The notes under the pieces: model-generated | Database searches by the model: none | The model's input: the letters and a program-made list of their open reading frames with translations, nothing else | Told to the model about the DNA's origin: nothing | Shown: positions 1 to 8,134 of the stretch, piece after piece | Numbering within the stretch: the stretch's first letter is position 1 | Layout: each line of letters begins with the position of its first letter | Program-made: the position numbers and the translations under genes | Origin: Terriglobia bacterium | Lineage (GTDB): Bacteria; Acidobacteriota; Terriglobia; Bryobacterales; Bryobacteraceae | Direction of reading: 5' to 3' | Assembly: GCA_020073445.1 (NCBI GenBank) | Contig: JAIQFE010000001.1 | Span: 186,001 to 250,000 of the forward strand | Length of the DNA: 64,000 bases

Positions 1-1
1 G

Positions 2-511
2 ACCCCGGCGGTTGCCACCGGTGTGGCCATCTCTGGCGGCTGGATCGACGATTGGGCCAACTCCGCCAAATCCAAGCGGCACATTTCCCTGCTTAGCGGC
101 TCCGCCAAGCTCAGCGATTACCGCTTGGAGTTCCAGGCGCAGATCGAAAGCAAGGCCATCGGTTGGATCTTCCGCGGGCTGAATCCAAGGAATTATTACG
201 TCACCAAGCTCGAAATCGTCACGCCCGGCCTGGAGCCGACCATCGCGCTGGTGCACTTCGCCGTAGTCGATGGACAGGACGAAAACCGCGTGGTGGTTCC
301 GCTGCCCCTGAAGGTGCGCGTCGATACCACTTATAAGATTCGCTTCGACGCGATCGGCAATCATTTCGCCACGTGGGTTCAGGGCCAAAAGATCGACGAA
401 TGGACCGACAGCCGTTTTGGCTCCGGCGGCGTAGGTTTCTTCTCCGAACGGGATGAGAAGGCCGCCATGCAGGGACAGGTAAACGTAGTGCCGCTGATTC
501 CGAAGAATTAG
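2..511 (+). CDS. Lectin-like (DUF1080/LamG-type) domain protein, 5'-truncated
   Basis: The reading frame is open to the left edge, so the true start lies outside the window; 169 residues are visible. The pattern of alternating beta strands (YRLEFQAQI, GWIFRGLNPRNYYV, TYKIRFDAIGNHFATWVQG, GVGFFSE near the end) resembles the concanavalin-like jelly-roll of DUF1080/3-keto-disaccharide hydrolase-like and LamG domains, which bind or act on sugars. The fold assignment is inference from the pattern only. A TPR gene follows 49 bases later on the same strand, and a regulator after that, so the three may be co-transcribed. Function unknown. Confidence 0.6.
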   Translation, partial: TPAVATGVAISGGWIDDWANSAKSKRHISLLSGSAKLSDYRLEFQAQIESKAIGWIFRGLNPRNYYVTKLEIVTPGLEPTIALVHFAVVDGQDENRVVVPLPLKVRVDTTYKIRFDAIGNHFATWVQGQKIDEWTDSRFGSGGVGFFSERDEKAAMQGQVNVVPLIPKN

Positions 512-560
512 CCGCCAACGCCCGCGGCGTTGCGCACGATGGAAACGAAGGAGTACTGAC

Positions 561-2216
561 ATGTCGCAGAATGACGAACAAGCTTTCTTTGTAGATAACG
601 AACTGGTGGAACGGCTGCTGCGCGGTGATTCGCCGGCCGCCAAGCCCAAGACACAGCGTCCCGCCGAAACCAGCGCCCTCGGAAACGCGGTGAAGCTCGC
701 CGCCGCCGGCCGTTTGGACGAGGCCGTCAAGGAACTGGAAGGCGCGGCATCACGCGGAGAAAAACCCGCCGAGGTGTACACCGGCCTGGGCCATCTGCGC
801 TTCGAACAGCAAAAGTGGGGAGAGGCGGCCGCCTGCTACTCCAAGGTGATCGCGGCCGACGCGAAAAACGCCACGGCCCATTACAACCTGGGTCTCGCCC
901 TGGAGCGCCAGGGCCAGTTCGACCAGGCCGGCCGCTCCTTTGAGACGGCCCTTTCGCTCAATCCGCAGTTGTGGCAAGCCCATACCGGGCGCGGCCTGTG
1001 CCTGCTGCATCTCGGTCAGCCCGACCAAGCGCTGCCGCATTTCGATCAGGCGCTAAAGTCCAGCCCCGGCCAGGACCGGACCTTGTTCGGCAAGGCCGTA
1101 GCCCTGCATCAGCTCGGCAAGTTCGATGAAGCCGCCGAGATCTACCGGAAACTGCTGCCCAGCAACGCCAGCTCGACCGAGCTGCTGGTCAACCTCATCA
1201 CGCTTTCCATGGCGCGCAAGGACGACTCCAAGACCAAGGAATATTCCGAGCGGATGCTCAAGATCCGCCCGCAATCGCGCCAGGCCCTGGAGGGTCTGAC
1301 GGCCGTCGCGCTTTCTCGTGGCGACTTCAGCGGCGCCGTGCAACACTGTTCCAACCTGGTCAAGATCGCTGCCGATTCCTATGAAGCATGGTTCAACCTC
1401 GGCCTCGCGTATCAGAAAACCGGCCGCATGGATCAGGCCGGGAACGCCTATCGCGAAGCCGCCAAGCTTCGTCCCGATGCCCCCGAAGCCAACGCTCATC
1501 TGGGCGTCCTGCTCGAGGAACGCGGCGACCTCCACGGCGCACGTCACGCCTGCGAAGCCGCTTTGGCGGCTGCTCCCGATTCGCCCGGGCTCTTGTGGAA
1601 CCTCGCGCTGATCGACGAGCGCGAAGGCCGCACGCAGGAAGCCGAACAGCACTTCGCCAAATTGGTCGGCGTGAAACCGGATTGGGAAGACGCCGCTTTC
1701 CGCCTGGGTTTCCTCCAGATCCAGCGGGGCGATTTCGCCGCCGCCGTCGACTCCTTCGAGCTCTGCACCAAACAGCGCGGCGATTGGGTGGAAGCGCTGG
1801 TCAATCTCGGCCTGGCCTACTGGAAATTCCAGGATCTCGACGGCGCCACCCAGACCTTCGAGCGGATCCTGTCGCTCCAGCCGCAGAATACCGATGCGCT
1901 GCGCGCCCTGACCGCCATCGCCATCGAGCGCAAGGATCACAACCGCGCTTGGGACCTGCACCAGAATCTGATGTCGTTGGGACAGCGCTCCTTGGAGCTG
2001 TCCTACAATCTGGGCCTCCTGCTCCAGTCCGCCGGAGAACCCGACCGAGCTGCCGAATGCTATCAATTGGCCTCGGAAACGCAGCCTGATTTCCCCGCCG
2101 CTCTGACGAATCTTGGCCATGCCCTCAAGGCATCCGGCAAGGATGAAGAAGCTCGCGCCGCCTGGAGCAAGGCCGTGGAAGTAGACCCCGAATTGGCGGC
2201 TAAGTATTTCCAGTAG
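561..2216 (+). CDS. TPR-repeat protein
   Basis: A 551-residue protein made almost entirely of tetratricopeptide repeats, from about residue 40 to the end. Repeats show the usual W/LG-Y-A-P spacing (for example AHYNLGLALERQGQFDQA and AWFNLGLAYQKTGRMDQA). There is no signal peptide or membrane segment, so it is probably a cytoplasmic scaffold. The ATG is preceded by AAGGAG at good spacing. The first 40 residues are acidic/polar and contain a short Pro/Lys-rich linker. It lies between a lectin-like gene and a sigma-54 activator on the same strand. The binding partner cannot be told from sequence. Confidence 0.85.
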   Translation: MSQNDEQAFFVDNELVERLLRGDSPAAKPKTQRPAETSALGNAVKLAAAGRLDEAVKELEGAASRGEKPAEVYTGLGHLRFEQQKWGEAAACYSKVIAADAKNATAHYNLGLALERQGQFDQAGRSFETALSLNPQLWQAHTGRGLCLLHLGQPDQALPHFDQALKSSPGQDRTLFGKAVALHQLGKFDEAAEIYRKLLPSNASSTELLVNLITLSMARKDDSKTKEYSERMLKIRPQSRQALEGLTAVALSRGDFSGAVQHCSNLVKIAADSYEAWFNLGLAYQKTGRMDQAGNAYREAAKLRPDAPEANAHLGVLLEERGDLHGARHACEAALAAAPDSPGLLWNLALIDEREGRTQEAEQHFAKLVGVKPDWEDAAFRLGFLQIQRGDFAAAVDSFELCTKQRGDWVEALVNLGLAYWKFQDLDGATQTFERILSLQPQNTDALRALTAIAIERKDHNRAWDLHQNLMSLGQRSLELSYNLGLLLQSAGEPDRAAECYQLASETQPDFPAALTNLGHALKASGKDEEARAAWSKAVEVDPELAAKYFQ

Positions 2217-2287
2217 AAGTACGTAACCGGCCAAATCCTAACTTCGAAAGCACGCTCCGCCTCCGATGGATACTCGGAGGCACATAC

Positions 2288-3634
2288 TTGAAACCCGAGG
2301 TGCTCCAAGCCCTCCAGATAGGAGCGGACCGCGTCGAGCTGCCCCCTGACTGGCAGGTCGATTACGCTCCAACGATCGCCGAGGGCGTGGACCGCCTAGC
2401 CAACGTCCACTACGACGTCGCGATCGTGGTCCCGCCGGTACCCGACTTCACGCCGGGCTTCACGATGGAGAACCTTCTGGACCGGCTCTTGTCCTTGCGC
2501 CGTTCCGTGCCGATCGTGATCTGCGATCGTCGCGCCCGCTTGGCCGACGCCGTGCGCTACATGCAACTCGGCGCATACGATGTCGCGGGTCCGGAAGACG
2601 ATGCCATCGCCAAAATCCAGGCTGCCGCCGAAGCTTGCCGGAGCCGGCCCGCCGAAGCCGTTGGCGAGCCCTGGCGCGAGATGCTGGTCGGCACCAGCCC
2701 TGCGATCAGACGAACCGTGGATGTGATCCGGTTGGTCGCCCGGCGCCGCTCCACGGTTCTGATCAGCGGCGAAACCGGCACCGGGAAAGAAGTGGTCGCG
2801 CGCGCCTTGCACCTGGCGAGCCCGCGCGGCAAGTTCCCGATGGTCGCCGTGAACGTCGCCGGACTTCCCGAGACGCTGCTCGAAGCCGAGCTGTTCGGCC
2901 ACGTCAAGGGCGCCTTCACAGGGGCTTCGCAGCAGCGCCTCGGCCGCTTCGAGCAAGCCAACCGGTCGACGCTATTTCTCGACGAGATCGGCGATCTGCC
3001 TCTGGACGTCCAGACCAAGCTGCTGCGCTTCTTGCAAGAAAGAGAGTTTCAGCGCGTCGGCAGTTCGGAAACCATCCGCGTGGACGTTCGCATGATCGTG
3101 GCCGCCAACGTGAACCTGCTCGATCTCGTCCGGCAAGGGAGCTTTCGGGAAGATCTGTACTACCGCTTGAACGTGGTTCCCATCGTCGTCCCGCCCCTGC
3201 GGGAGCGGCCCGAGGATATCCCTCTGCTCGCGAATCACTTCATCGCGAAAGTTTGCGCACAGGAGAACATCGCCCCGCGCCGCCTGGCCCTGGCCGCGCT
3301 CGCCAAACTGCAAGGATTTAGCTGGCCCGGCAATGTCCGGCAGCTCGAGAACGCCATCGAGACCGCCATCGCCCTCAGCGGAGATCGGGAGCTGCTGATT
3401 CCTTCCGATTTCGCATTCGCCGGCCGCGCCTTGCCGGCCAGCCCTGTGCAATCGATCGCGGTCTCGGAAAACGGCCTGAATTTCGACCAGACTGTGGGCC
3501 GGATCGAACGGCAGATCATTGAAGAGGCCCTGCGAAAAGCGCGCGGCAACAAGACCGTCGCCGCCGAAATGTTAGGTTTGAAGCGGACCACGTTATCCGC
3601 TAAACTGCGCAGCCTAGCCGTGTCCGCCGGATAG
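2288..3634 (+). CDS. Sigma-54-dependent transcriptional activator (NtrC-like, degenerate receiver)
   Basis: 448 residues; the start is TTG, chosen because GGAGG sits 7 bases upstream. Residues 1-115 look like a receiver fold, but the strand that should end in the phospho-accepting Asp reads DVAIVVPPVPDF, so phosphorylation control is probably lost. Residues 130-365 are an AAA+ sigma-54 interaction domain: Walker A GETGTGKE (161-168), GAFTGA loop (208-213) that contacts sigma-54, Walker B LFLDEIGD (229-236). A Fis-type helix-turn-helix closes the protein (about 415-445). It should open sigma-54 promoters; the target genes are not evident here. A palindromic repeat follows the stop at once. Confidence 0.93.
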   Translation: MKPEVLQALQIGADRVELPPDWQVDYAPTIAEGVDRLANVHYDVAIVVPPVPDFTPGFTMENLLDRLLSLRRSVPIVICDRRARLADAVRYMQLGAYDVAGPEDDAIAKIQAAAEACRSRPAEAVGEPWREMLVGTSPAIRRTVDVIRLVARRRSTVLISGETGTGKEVVARALHLASPRGKFPMVAVNVAGLPETLLEAELFGHVKGAFTGASQQRLGRFEQANRSTLFLDEIGDLPLDVQTKLLRFLQEREFQRVGSSETIRVDVRMIVAANVNLLDLVRQGSFREDLYYRLNVVPIVVPPLRERPEDIPLLANHFIAKVCAQENIAPRRLALAALAKLQGFSWPGNVRQLENAIETAIALSGDRELLIPSDFAFAGRALPASPVQSIAVSENGLNFDQTVGRIERQIIEEALRKARGNKTVAAEMLGLKRTTLSAKLRSLAVSAG

Positions 3635-3640
3635 CGTAAA

Positions 3641-3719
3641 GGGACAGGCTACTCTGTCCCCTCTCGTAAATCTGTGACTTCGCCCACGAGCTTGGGAGTG
3701 GACAGAGCTGCCTGTCCCC
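3641..3719 (+). repeat. Palindrome-ended dispersed repeat, copy 1
   Basis: A 79-bp element lying between two convergent genes. It starts with GGGACAGGCTACTCTGTCCC, itself a near-perfect hairpin, and ends with GGACAGAGCTGCCTGTCCCC. The end is close to the inverted complement of the beginning. Two more copies are at 8043-8122 and 49043-49120 (inverted). The central 35 bases are less conserved. This layout is typical of REP/BIME-like or MITE-like elements; no transposase lies nearby. Each end hairpin could also act as a bidirectional transcription stop. Confidence 0.85.
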
Positions 3720-3741
3720 ACCCTCAGCGAACCGTTGGCGG

Positions 3742-4350
3742 TCACCGATCCAGCAGATGCCCCATCTTCTCGCGTTTGGTCCGTAAGTAATCCGCGGTCG
3801 ATTCCAACGGCTCGACGATGGACGGCACACGTTCCGTCACGCTTACCCCGGCTTTCTCCAGAGCCTCGATCTTTTCCGGATTGTTGGACATCAGCCGCAC
3901 CGCCCGTAACCCGAAGTGCCGCACCACGGCCGCGGGCGCTTCATAGCCCCGCAAATCCGCCTCGAAACCGAGCTTTTCGTTCGCCTCCACGGTATCCGCG
4001 CCGTGATCCTGCAACTCATAGGCGCGCAGTTTGTTCAGCAGCCCGATCCCGCGGCCTTCCTGGTTCTCGTAAACCAGCAAGCCCCGGCCTTCGCGCGCGA
4101 TGGTTTCGAGCGCCAGTTCCAATTGGGCCCGGCAGTCGCATCGCAGGCTGTGGAAAACATCGCCCGTGAGGCATTGCGAATGAATCCGCACCAGCGGAGG
4201 CCCGCCATGCTCCAGATCGCCCATCTTGAGTGCGACCACGTCCTCGGATTCCGCGCCCGCCGTGTAAGCAAACCCATAGATCCGGAAGTGCCCAAAACGG
4301 CTAGGGAAATCCGCCTCGGCTACCTTTCGAAGTTCGGATGTAGGGGGCAT
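3742..4350 (-). CDS. ribA: GTP cyclohydrolase II
   Basis: A 202-residue cytoplasmic enzyme that opens the imidazole ring of GTP, releasing formate and pyrophosphate, in the first step of riboflavin synthesis. It matches the stand-alone RibA length. The zinc-binding cysteines are visible as C60, C71 and C73 in RIHSQCLTGDVFHSLRCDC, followed by the ENQEGRGIGL substrate loop. No RibB domain is fused to it and no other riboflavin gene lies in the window. No Shine-Dalgarno sequence stands before the ATG; the upstream bases are AT-rich. It diverges from the LytS-like kinase gene. Confidence 0.95.
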   Translation of the reverse strand: MPPTSELRKVAEADFPSRFGHFRIYGFAYTAGAESEDVVALKMGDLEHGGPPLVRIHSQCLTGDVFHSLRCDCRAQLELALETIAREGRGLLVYENQEGRGIGLLNKLRAYELQDHGADTVEANEKLGFEADLRGYEAPAAVVRHFGLRAVRLMSNNPEKIEALEKAGVSVTERVPSIVEPLESTADYLRTKREKMGHLLDR

Positions 4351-4387
4351 TTATACTAACGAAACAATACCGGAGAGGTAACTCCAT

Positions 4388-4393
4388 TATAAT
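4388..4393 (+). promoter_or_regulatory. Candidate -10 box upstream of the LytS-like kinase
   Basis: A perfect TATAAT stands 46 bases before the kinase ATG in an AT-rich divergent gap. No convincing -35 hexamer is present at 16-18 bases upstream, so this is tentative. Confidence 0.35.
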
Positions 4394-4438
4394 GTCGGCA
4401 GGACGGTTCCTGTATATCGGCGCCGCTCCCGGCCTTAC

Positions 4439-5773
4439 ATGCCTGCACAGCATTTGCTGATTTTGCTGGTCAAGCTCGCCGTGGCGGCTTCGCTGGCGAG
4501 CATCCTCACCCGTTCCACCGGTTTCCAGCGAATGCTCATGCGCGAGGAGCGCACGCTCACCCAGCGCGTCAAAATGGCCCTGGTTTGCGCTGTGATCTAT
4601 GGATCGGGCGTCGCCGTCCGCGTCGCCAACCCCAGCGCCTATCAGGCCGTCGACCTGGGGATGGAAGGCAGCCTGGTGATGGGGATGCTCGGGGGCTACG
4701 TCACCGGCATGCTCGCCGGAATCTTCATCGCGATCCCCTCCCTTTTCGAAAGCAAACCCTTGACCATCCTGTTGTTTGCCGCAGCCGGCGTCATGGGCGG
4801 CTTGCTCCGCGATCTCGCTCCAGACAAGGAATTCATCTGGAAGTTCACGCCGGACCCCACCCTGGCCTCCGTACGCCTGCTGCGTCGTGGCGACCTCCGG
4901 CTGGCGGGTTTCAGCATTGCCTGCGTAGGCATGATCGCGCTGGCCGAAGTGCTTCGGCAGACCCTGGCCTCCGTGTTCCCCAACGGGGGAGTCTTCGCGC
5001 TGCAAAAAGACTGGAATGACGGACCCTGGATGCTGGTAGCAGTCTATGGGACTACGCTGTTCTCCGTGGCACTGCCCATCAAGGTCTGGAACAGCAACCT
5101 GAATGAGAAGAGATTGGAACAGCAACAGCTTCGTCTCAATGAAGCGCGTCTGGCCGCGCTCAGCAGCCAGATCAATCCGCATTTTCTGTTCAACACGCTG
5201 AACTCCGTGGCCTCGCTGATCCGCCTGGATCCGGATCAAGCCCGTCAGGTGGTCTACAAGCTTTCCAAGATTCTCCGCCGTCTGCTGCGCCAGCAGGATA
5301 ATCTCACCACGCTCGGCGAAGAACTAAGCTTCATCGATGATTACCTGGCGATCGAAATGGTCCGGTTCGGCGACAAGCTGCGCTTCGTGAAGGAAGTCGA
5401 TCTCGATACCTTGGACCTGCTGGTTCCCAGCATGCTGCTCCAGCCGCTGGTGGAAAACAGCATTCGCCACGGACTCGCCAGCAAAGTGGATGGCGGGACC
5501 ATCCGGGTTCGCAGCCGCCGCCTCGGCAACCAACTCCAGATCGTGGTGGAAGACGACGGCGTCGGTATACCCGAGGCCCGGCTCGCACGTATGTTTGAGA
5601 AGGGCGGAATCGGGGTCAATAACGTCAACGAACGCCTCAAAGTCCTCTACGGCGACAGCTATCGGATGTGGATCGACAGCCGCCCCGGGGAGGGCACCAG
5701 CACGGGGATCGAAATTCCGGAGCAAGTCAGTGGTACCGTAGTGGGAGTTGAATCCTTAGTGGGGAGCGGGTAG
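4439..5773 (+). CDS. LytS/YehU-type sensor histidine kinase
   Basis: 444 residues. The N-terminal half has about six hydrophobic membrane segments (residues 5-215), as in the 5TM-5TMR_LYT sensors. A short coiled segment (NEKRLEQQQLRLNEARLAAL) leads to a His_kinase domain with INPHFLFNTLNS; the phospho-accepting histidine is H248. The ATP-binding part has LLQPLVENSIRHGL, DDGVGIPE and GGIGVNNVNERL. It should autophosphorylate and pass the phosphate to a LytTR-type regulator, but no such partner is adjacent, which is unusual for this family. A methyltransferase gene follows 43 bases later. Confidence 0.92.
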   Translation: MPAQHLLILLVKLAVAASLASILTRSTGFQRMLMREERTLTQRVKMALVCAVIYGSGVAVRVANPSAYQAVDLGMEGSLVMGMLGGYVTGMLAGIFIAIPSLFESKPLTILLFAAAGVMGGLLRDLAPDKEFIWKFTPDPTLASVRLLRRGDLRLAGFSIACVGMIALAEVLRQTLASVFPNGGVFALQKDWNDGPWMLVAVYGTTLFSVALPIKVWNSNLNEKRLEQQQLRLNEARLAALSSQINPHFLFNTLNSVASLIRLDPDQARQVVYKLSKILRRLLRQQDNLTTLGEELSFIDDYLAIEMVRFGDKLRFVKEVDLDTLDLLVPSMLLQPLVENSIRHGLASKVDGGTIRVRSRRLGNQLQIVVEDDGVGIPEARLARMFEKGGIGVNNVNERLKVLYGDSYRMWIDSRPGEGTSTGIEIPEQVSGTVVGVESLVGSG

Positions 5774-5816
5774 CCCACCAGCGACAGCGATATCGGGAGC
5801 ATGTCGGAGTCATTAT

Positions 5817-6539
5817 TTGAGCAACCTTAACTATTCCCTCCTTCTTCCCCGCGAAGACCGGATGCCGCGCACTATCGCCGCGCGAACGCGCCGGGTATAC
5901 GACCTGGTCTCTTCGGTTTATCCGGTCAGTACGTTCTTTTTCCATTCCAAGGCGCACGACTGCGCGTTGAAGCATTCCGGGATTCGCAACGGCATGCGCG
6001 TTCTGGAAGTGGCGACCGGTAGCGGAGAAATGTTCCGCCGCCTGGTGAAAGCCAATCCCGATGGGCAGACCTTTGGCCTTGATCTTTCTCCCAACATGGC
6101 CGCTCACACCCTGCGCGTGGCTCGCAAGGCTTGCCCCCAAGCCGAGGCGCATACCGGCGCCGTGGACGTCCGCAGTCTCCCCTTCCGCTCCTCCAGCTTC
6201 GATGCCGTGATGTGCTGCTATCTGCTGGAGCTGTTATCGCAGGACGATATTCGGCGGACGCTGCGCGAGATCCGCCGCGTGCTGCGTCCCGGCGGGAAGT
6301 TTTCGCTGGTGGTGATCGGGCAGAACGTGAAAATGTTCAACCACCTGTACACGGTGGGCGGCAGTCTGGTGCCGGCCTTCTGGGGCCGCCAGGTGGAGAG
6401 CAGCGTTCCCGAGCTGATCCGCGAGACCGGGATGCGTGTGGTCACCGACCGCTTCGTGCGCCAGGGATTCTACCCCTCGCGCGTGCTGGTGGCGGAGAAC
6501 GCCGCTGCACATCGCCGCACCGCTCGAAACGGACGCTAA
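5817..6539 (+). CDS. Class I SAM-dependent methyltransferase
   Basis: 240 residues from a TTG start that has CGGAG 8 bases upstream; an internal ATG at 5862 (MPRTIAARTRRVYD) is an alternative start. The Rossmann-type methyltransferase fold is clear: motif I VLEVATGSGEMFRRL, acidic loop GLDLSPNM, motif II/III FDAVMCCYLLELL, then LREIRRVLRPGGKFSLV as in UbiE-like enzymes. The substrate is unknown; UbiE/MenG-like activity is possible, but quinone genes are absent here. It follows the LytS-like kinase and may share its transcript. Confidence 0.85.
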   Translation: MSNLNYSLLLPREDRMPRTIAARTRRVYDLVSSVYPVSTFFFHSKAHDCALKHSGIRNGMRVLEVATGSGEMFRRLVKANPDGQTFGLDLSPNMAAHTLRVARKACPQAEAHTGAVDVRSLPFRSSSFDAVMCCYLLELLSQDDIRRTLREIRRVLRPGGKFSLVVIGQNVKMFNHLYTVGGSLVPAFWGRQVESSVPELIRETGMRVVTDRFVRQGFYPSRVLVAENAAAHRRTARNGR

Positions 6540-6573
6540 CTCCGCATGGGGTCTGGCTTTCCAGCCGACGCGC

Positions 6574-7134
6574 CTAATAGAACAGGTACTTCCGCCACTG
6601 GTCGTCGCTCTTGCCGAGCAGGCGCATCAGGTGCCGGCTAGTGTGCAAGCTGAACGGCCGGGGGGCGCGCGCCAGACGCATCCCGGCTTCCTCCGGCGTC
6701 CGGCTACCCTTGCGATTATTGCAGTTATGGCAGCAGGCCACCAAGTTCTCCCACGTGGTTTCACCTTTGCGCGAACGCGGCATCACATGATCCAGTGTCA
6801 GATCGCCCGAGCTCATGGTCTTCATGCAGTACTGGCAGGTGTAGCGGTCGCGCATCAGGATGTTCTTGCGCGATAAAGCTCGCGTCTGGTGCGGAATGCG
6901 GCGGTATTCGAGCAGGCGGATCACACTCGGCACCTTGATCGCCGAGCGTGCCGAGTGAACATGGCCGTTGGCGTGTTCTTCAGCCGCGGCGACTCCCTTG
7001 AGCACCAGCACCAGAGCGCGCCGCGCCGCGCACACGTTAATCGGCTCAAAGCTCGAGTTCAGCACTAGGACTGGCCGGTGCAGACGTTCCCCAGTCGTGG
7101 TTGAGGCATGTGTATAGATCTGTGCGGCGCTCAT
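6574..7134 (-). CDS. HNH endonuclease
   Basis: 186 residues from the ATG at 7134, which overlaps the comF stop by 4 bases (ATGA), so the two genes are translationally coupled. The C-terminal half holds a standard HNH nuclease module: zinc knuckle CQYC, catalytic region [21 protein letters not shown], second knuckle [11 protein letters not shown]. The N-terminal part ([26 protein letters not shown]) matches the widespread single HNH proteins of bacteria whose biological role is unresolved. Longer starts inside comF are possible but would add comF-frame sequence without family support. Confidence 0.92.
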   Translation of the reverse strand: MSAAQIYTHASTTTGERLHRPVLVLNSSFEPINVCAARRALVLVLKGVAAAEEHANGHVHSARSAIKVPSVIRLLEYRRIPHQTRALSRKNILMRDRYTCQYCMKTMSSGDLTLDHVMPRSRKGETTWENLVACCHNCNNRKGSRTPEEAGMRLARAPRPFSLHTSRHLMRLLGKSDDQWRKYLFY

Positions 7135-7937
7135 ACGCGTCCTCCCGTGGCAGTTAAAGAAAGTTCTACGGACTGGCGGCGGTCGGTCCGCGCCAGTGCC
7201 AGCAAAGCGACATGCGCGGCTCCCGCGCGTTTCAAAACTCGTGCGCACGCGCTGGCCGTGGCGCCCGTGGTGACTACGTCGTCCACCAGCAGCACTCGCA
7301 TTCCGGCAAGCGATTTACCGCGCGGCATTCGAAAGGCCCCGCTCATATTGAGGCGGCGTTTCGCGTTAGTAAGTCCGGCTTGCGGACGCGTGGCCTTCTT
7401 CCGGCGAATCACGTTTCGCACCGGAACATTCCACTTCTTCCCGATTTCGCGCGCCAAGAGATCCGACTGGTTGAACCCGCGCTGCCACTGTTTGAACCAG
7501 TGCAGCGGCATAGGAACGATGACGTCGAAACTTACCTCGCGCGGCAGCGCCTGCGCCAAGAACCTTCCAAAGGTTCCCGCCAGCGGCCGCACGCCGCTGT
7601 ATTTGAATAAGTGGACCAGTTCCCGCAGCGTGCCTTCGTAGGATCCGTACGAATACACCGCATCGAAGCCTTGCAGCCCCAGCCGGCACAGCCCGCAGCG
7701 GCCGGTTTCATCCAGCGGGAAGCGATTGACGAACGGCATTCTGCACGCCACGCAGAAGTATTCGGCGATCAGCGGCTCTGGCTCCGCCAGGCACTTGCCG
7801 CAAACCGGGATTCTGGAAAACGCCTGCAGGGATTCGCCGCAGACGCGGCAATCATCTGGAAAAACAAGGCGGGAAGCGGCGTCGAGTAGGCCGCAGGATA
7901 CCCTTTTCGCGACGCGACCGACGCCGTTCGCCGAAAT
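7131..7937 (-). CDS. comF: ComF family phosphoribosyltransferase-like protein
   Basis: ComF proteins help take up single-stranded DNA in transformation in several bacteria. The PRTase domain is clear: [20 protein letters not shown], and the PRPP loop [14 protein letters not shown]. The frame continues upstream of the first conventional start (GTG at 7751) and encodes the family zinc-ribbon cysteines: CRVCGE, PVCGKC and FCVAC, with CGLC further on. No ATG, GTG or TTG exists between the in-frame stop (7977-7979) and 7751. The most plausible start is ATT at 7937, with GGAG 7 bases before it, giving 268 residues. The gene is coupled to the HNH nuclease gene. Confidence 0.82.
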   Translation of the reverse strand: MSANGVGRVAKRVSCGLLDAASRLVFPDDCRVCGESLQAFSRIPVCGKCLAEPEPLIAEYFCVACRMPFVNRFPLDETGRCGLCRLGLQGFDAVYSYGSYEGTLRELVHLFKYSGVRPLAGTFGRFLAQALPREVSFDVIVPMPLHWFKQWQRGFNQSDLLAREIGKKWNVPVRNVIRRKKATRPQAGLTNAKRRLNMSGAFRMPRGKSLAGMRVLLVDDVVTTGATASACARVLKRAGAAHVALLALARTDRRQSVELSLTATGGRV

Positions 7938-7939
7938 AA

Positions 7940-7967
7940 AGTAGCTCCGACTAGGGAGCAGGCTACT
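7940..7967 (-). promoter_or_regulatory. Stem-loop overlapping the presumed comF ribosome-binding site
   Basis: Read on the minus strand, AGTAG and CTCC pair with GGAG and CTACT around a 6-base loop, with a 4-base bulge on one side. The GGAG is the best ribosome-binding site for the ATT start of comF. The segment also holds CAGGCTACTC, the core of the dispersed repeat found 75 bases away, so it may instead be a remnant of that repeat. Confidence 0.45.
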
Positions 7968-8042
7968 CGAGAAAACTCACCTCCGAGGCCCAACCCAAAT
8001 TCCAGTGTACACCCAGCGCCCTATGGGGGGTCGGTGCTTGAG

Positions 8043-8122
8043 GGGGACAGGCTACTCTGTCCCCTCGCGTAAACTTTCGACTGCGCGCACCAGCCTGGGA
8101 GTGGACGGAGCTGCCTGTCCCC
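8043..8122 (+). repeat. Palindrome-ended dispersed repeat, copy 2
   Basis: An 80-bp element in the gap between two minus-strand genes, in the same orientation as copy 1 (3641-3719). It begins GGGGACAGGCTACTCTGTCC and ends CGGAGCTGCCTGTCCCC. The centre differs from copy 1 at several places but keeps CGTAAA and TGGGAGTGGAC. The ends are inverted repeats and each end is itself a hairpin. Confidence 0.85.
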
Positions 8123-8134
8123 TTCGGCGTCGCC

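Noticed and set aside
1053-2234. Long open frames antisense to the TPR gene and to other genes
   Set aside because: They come from high-GC codon use; they have no start signals or family motifs, and the opposite strand codes a recognised protein.
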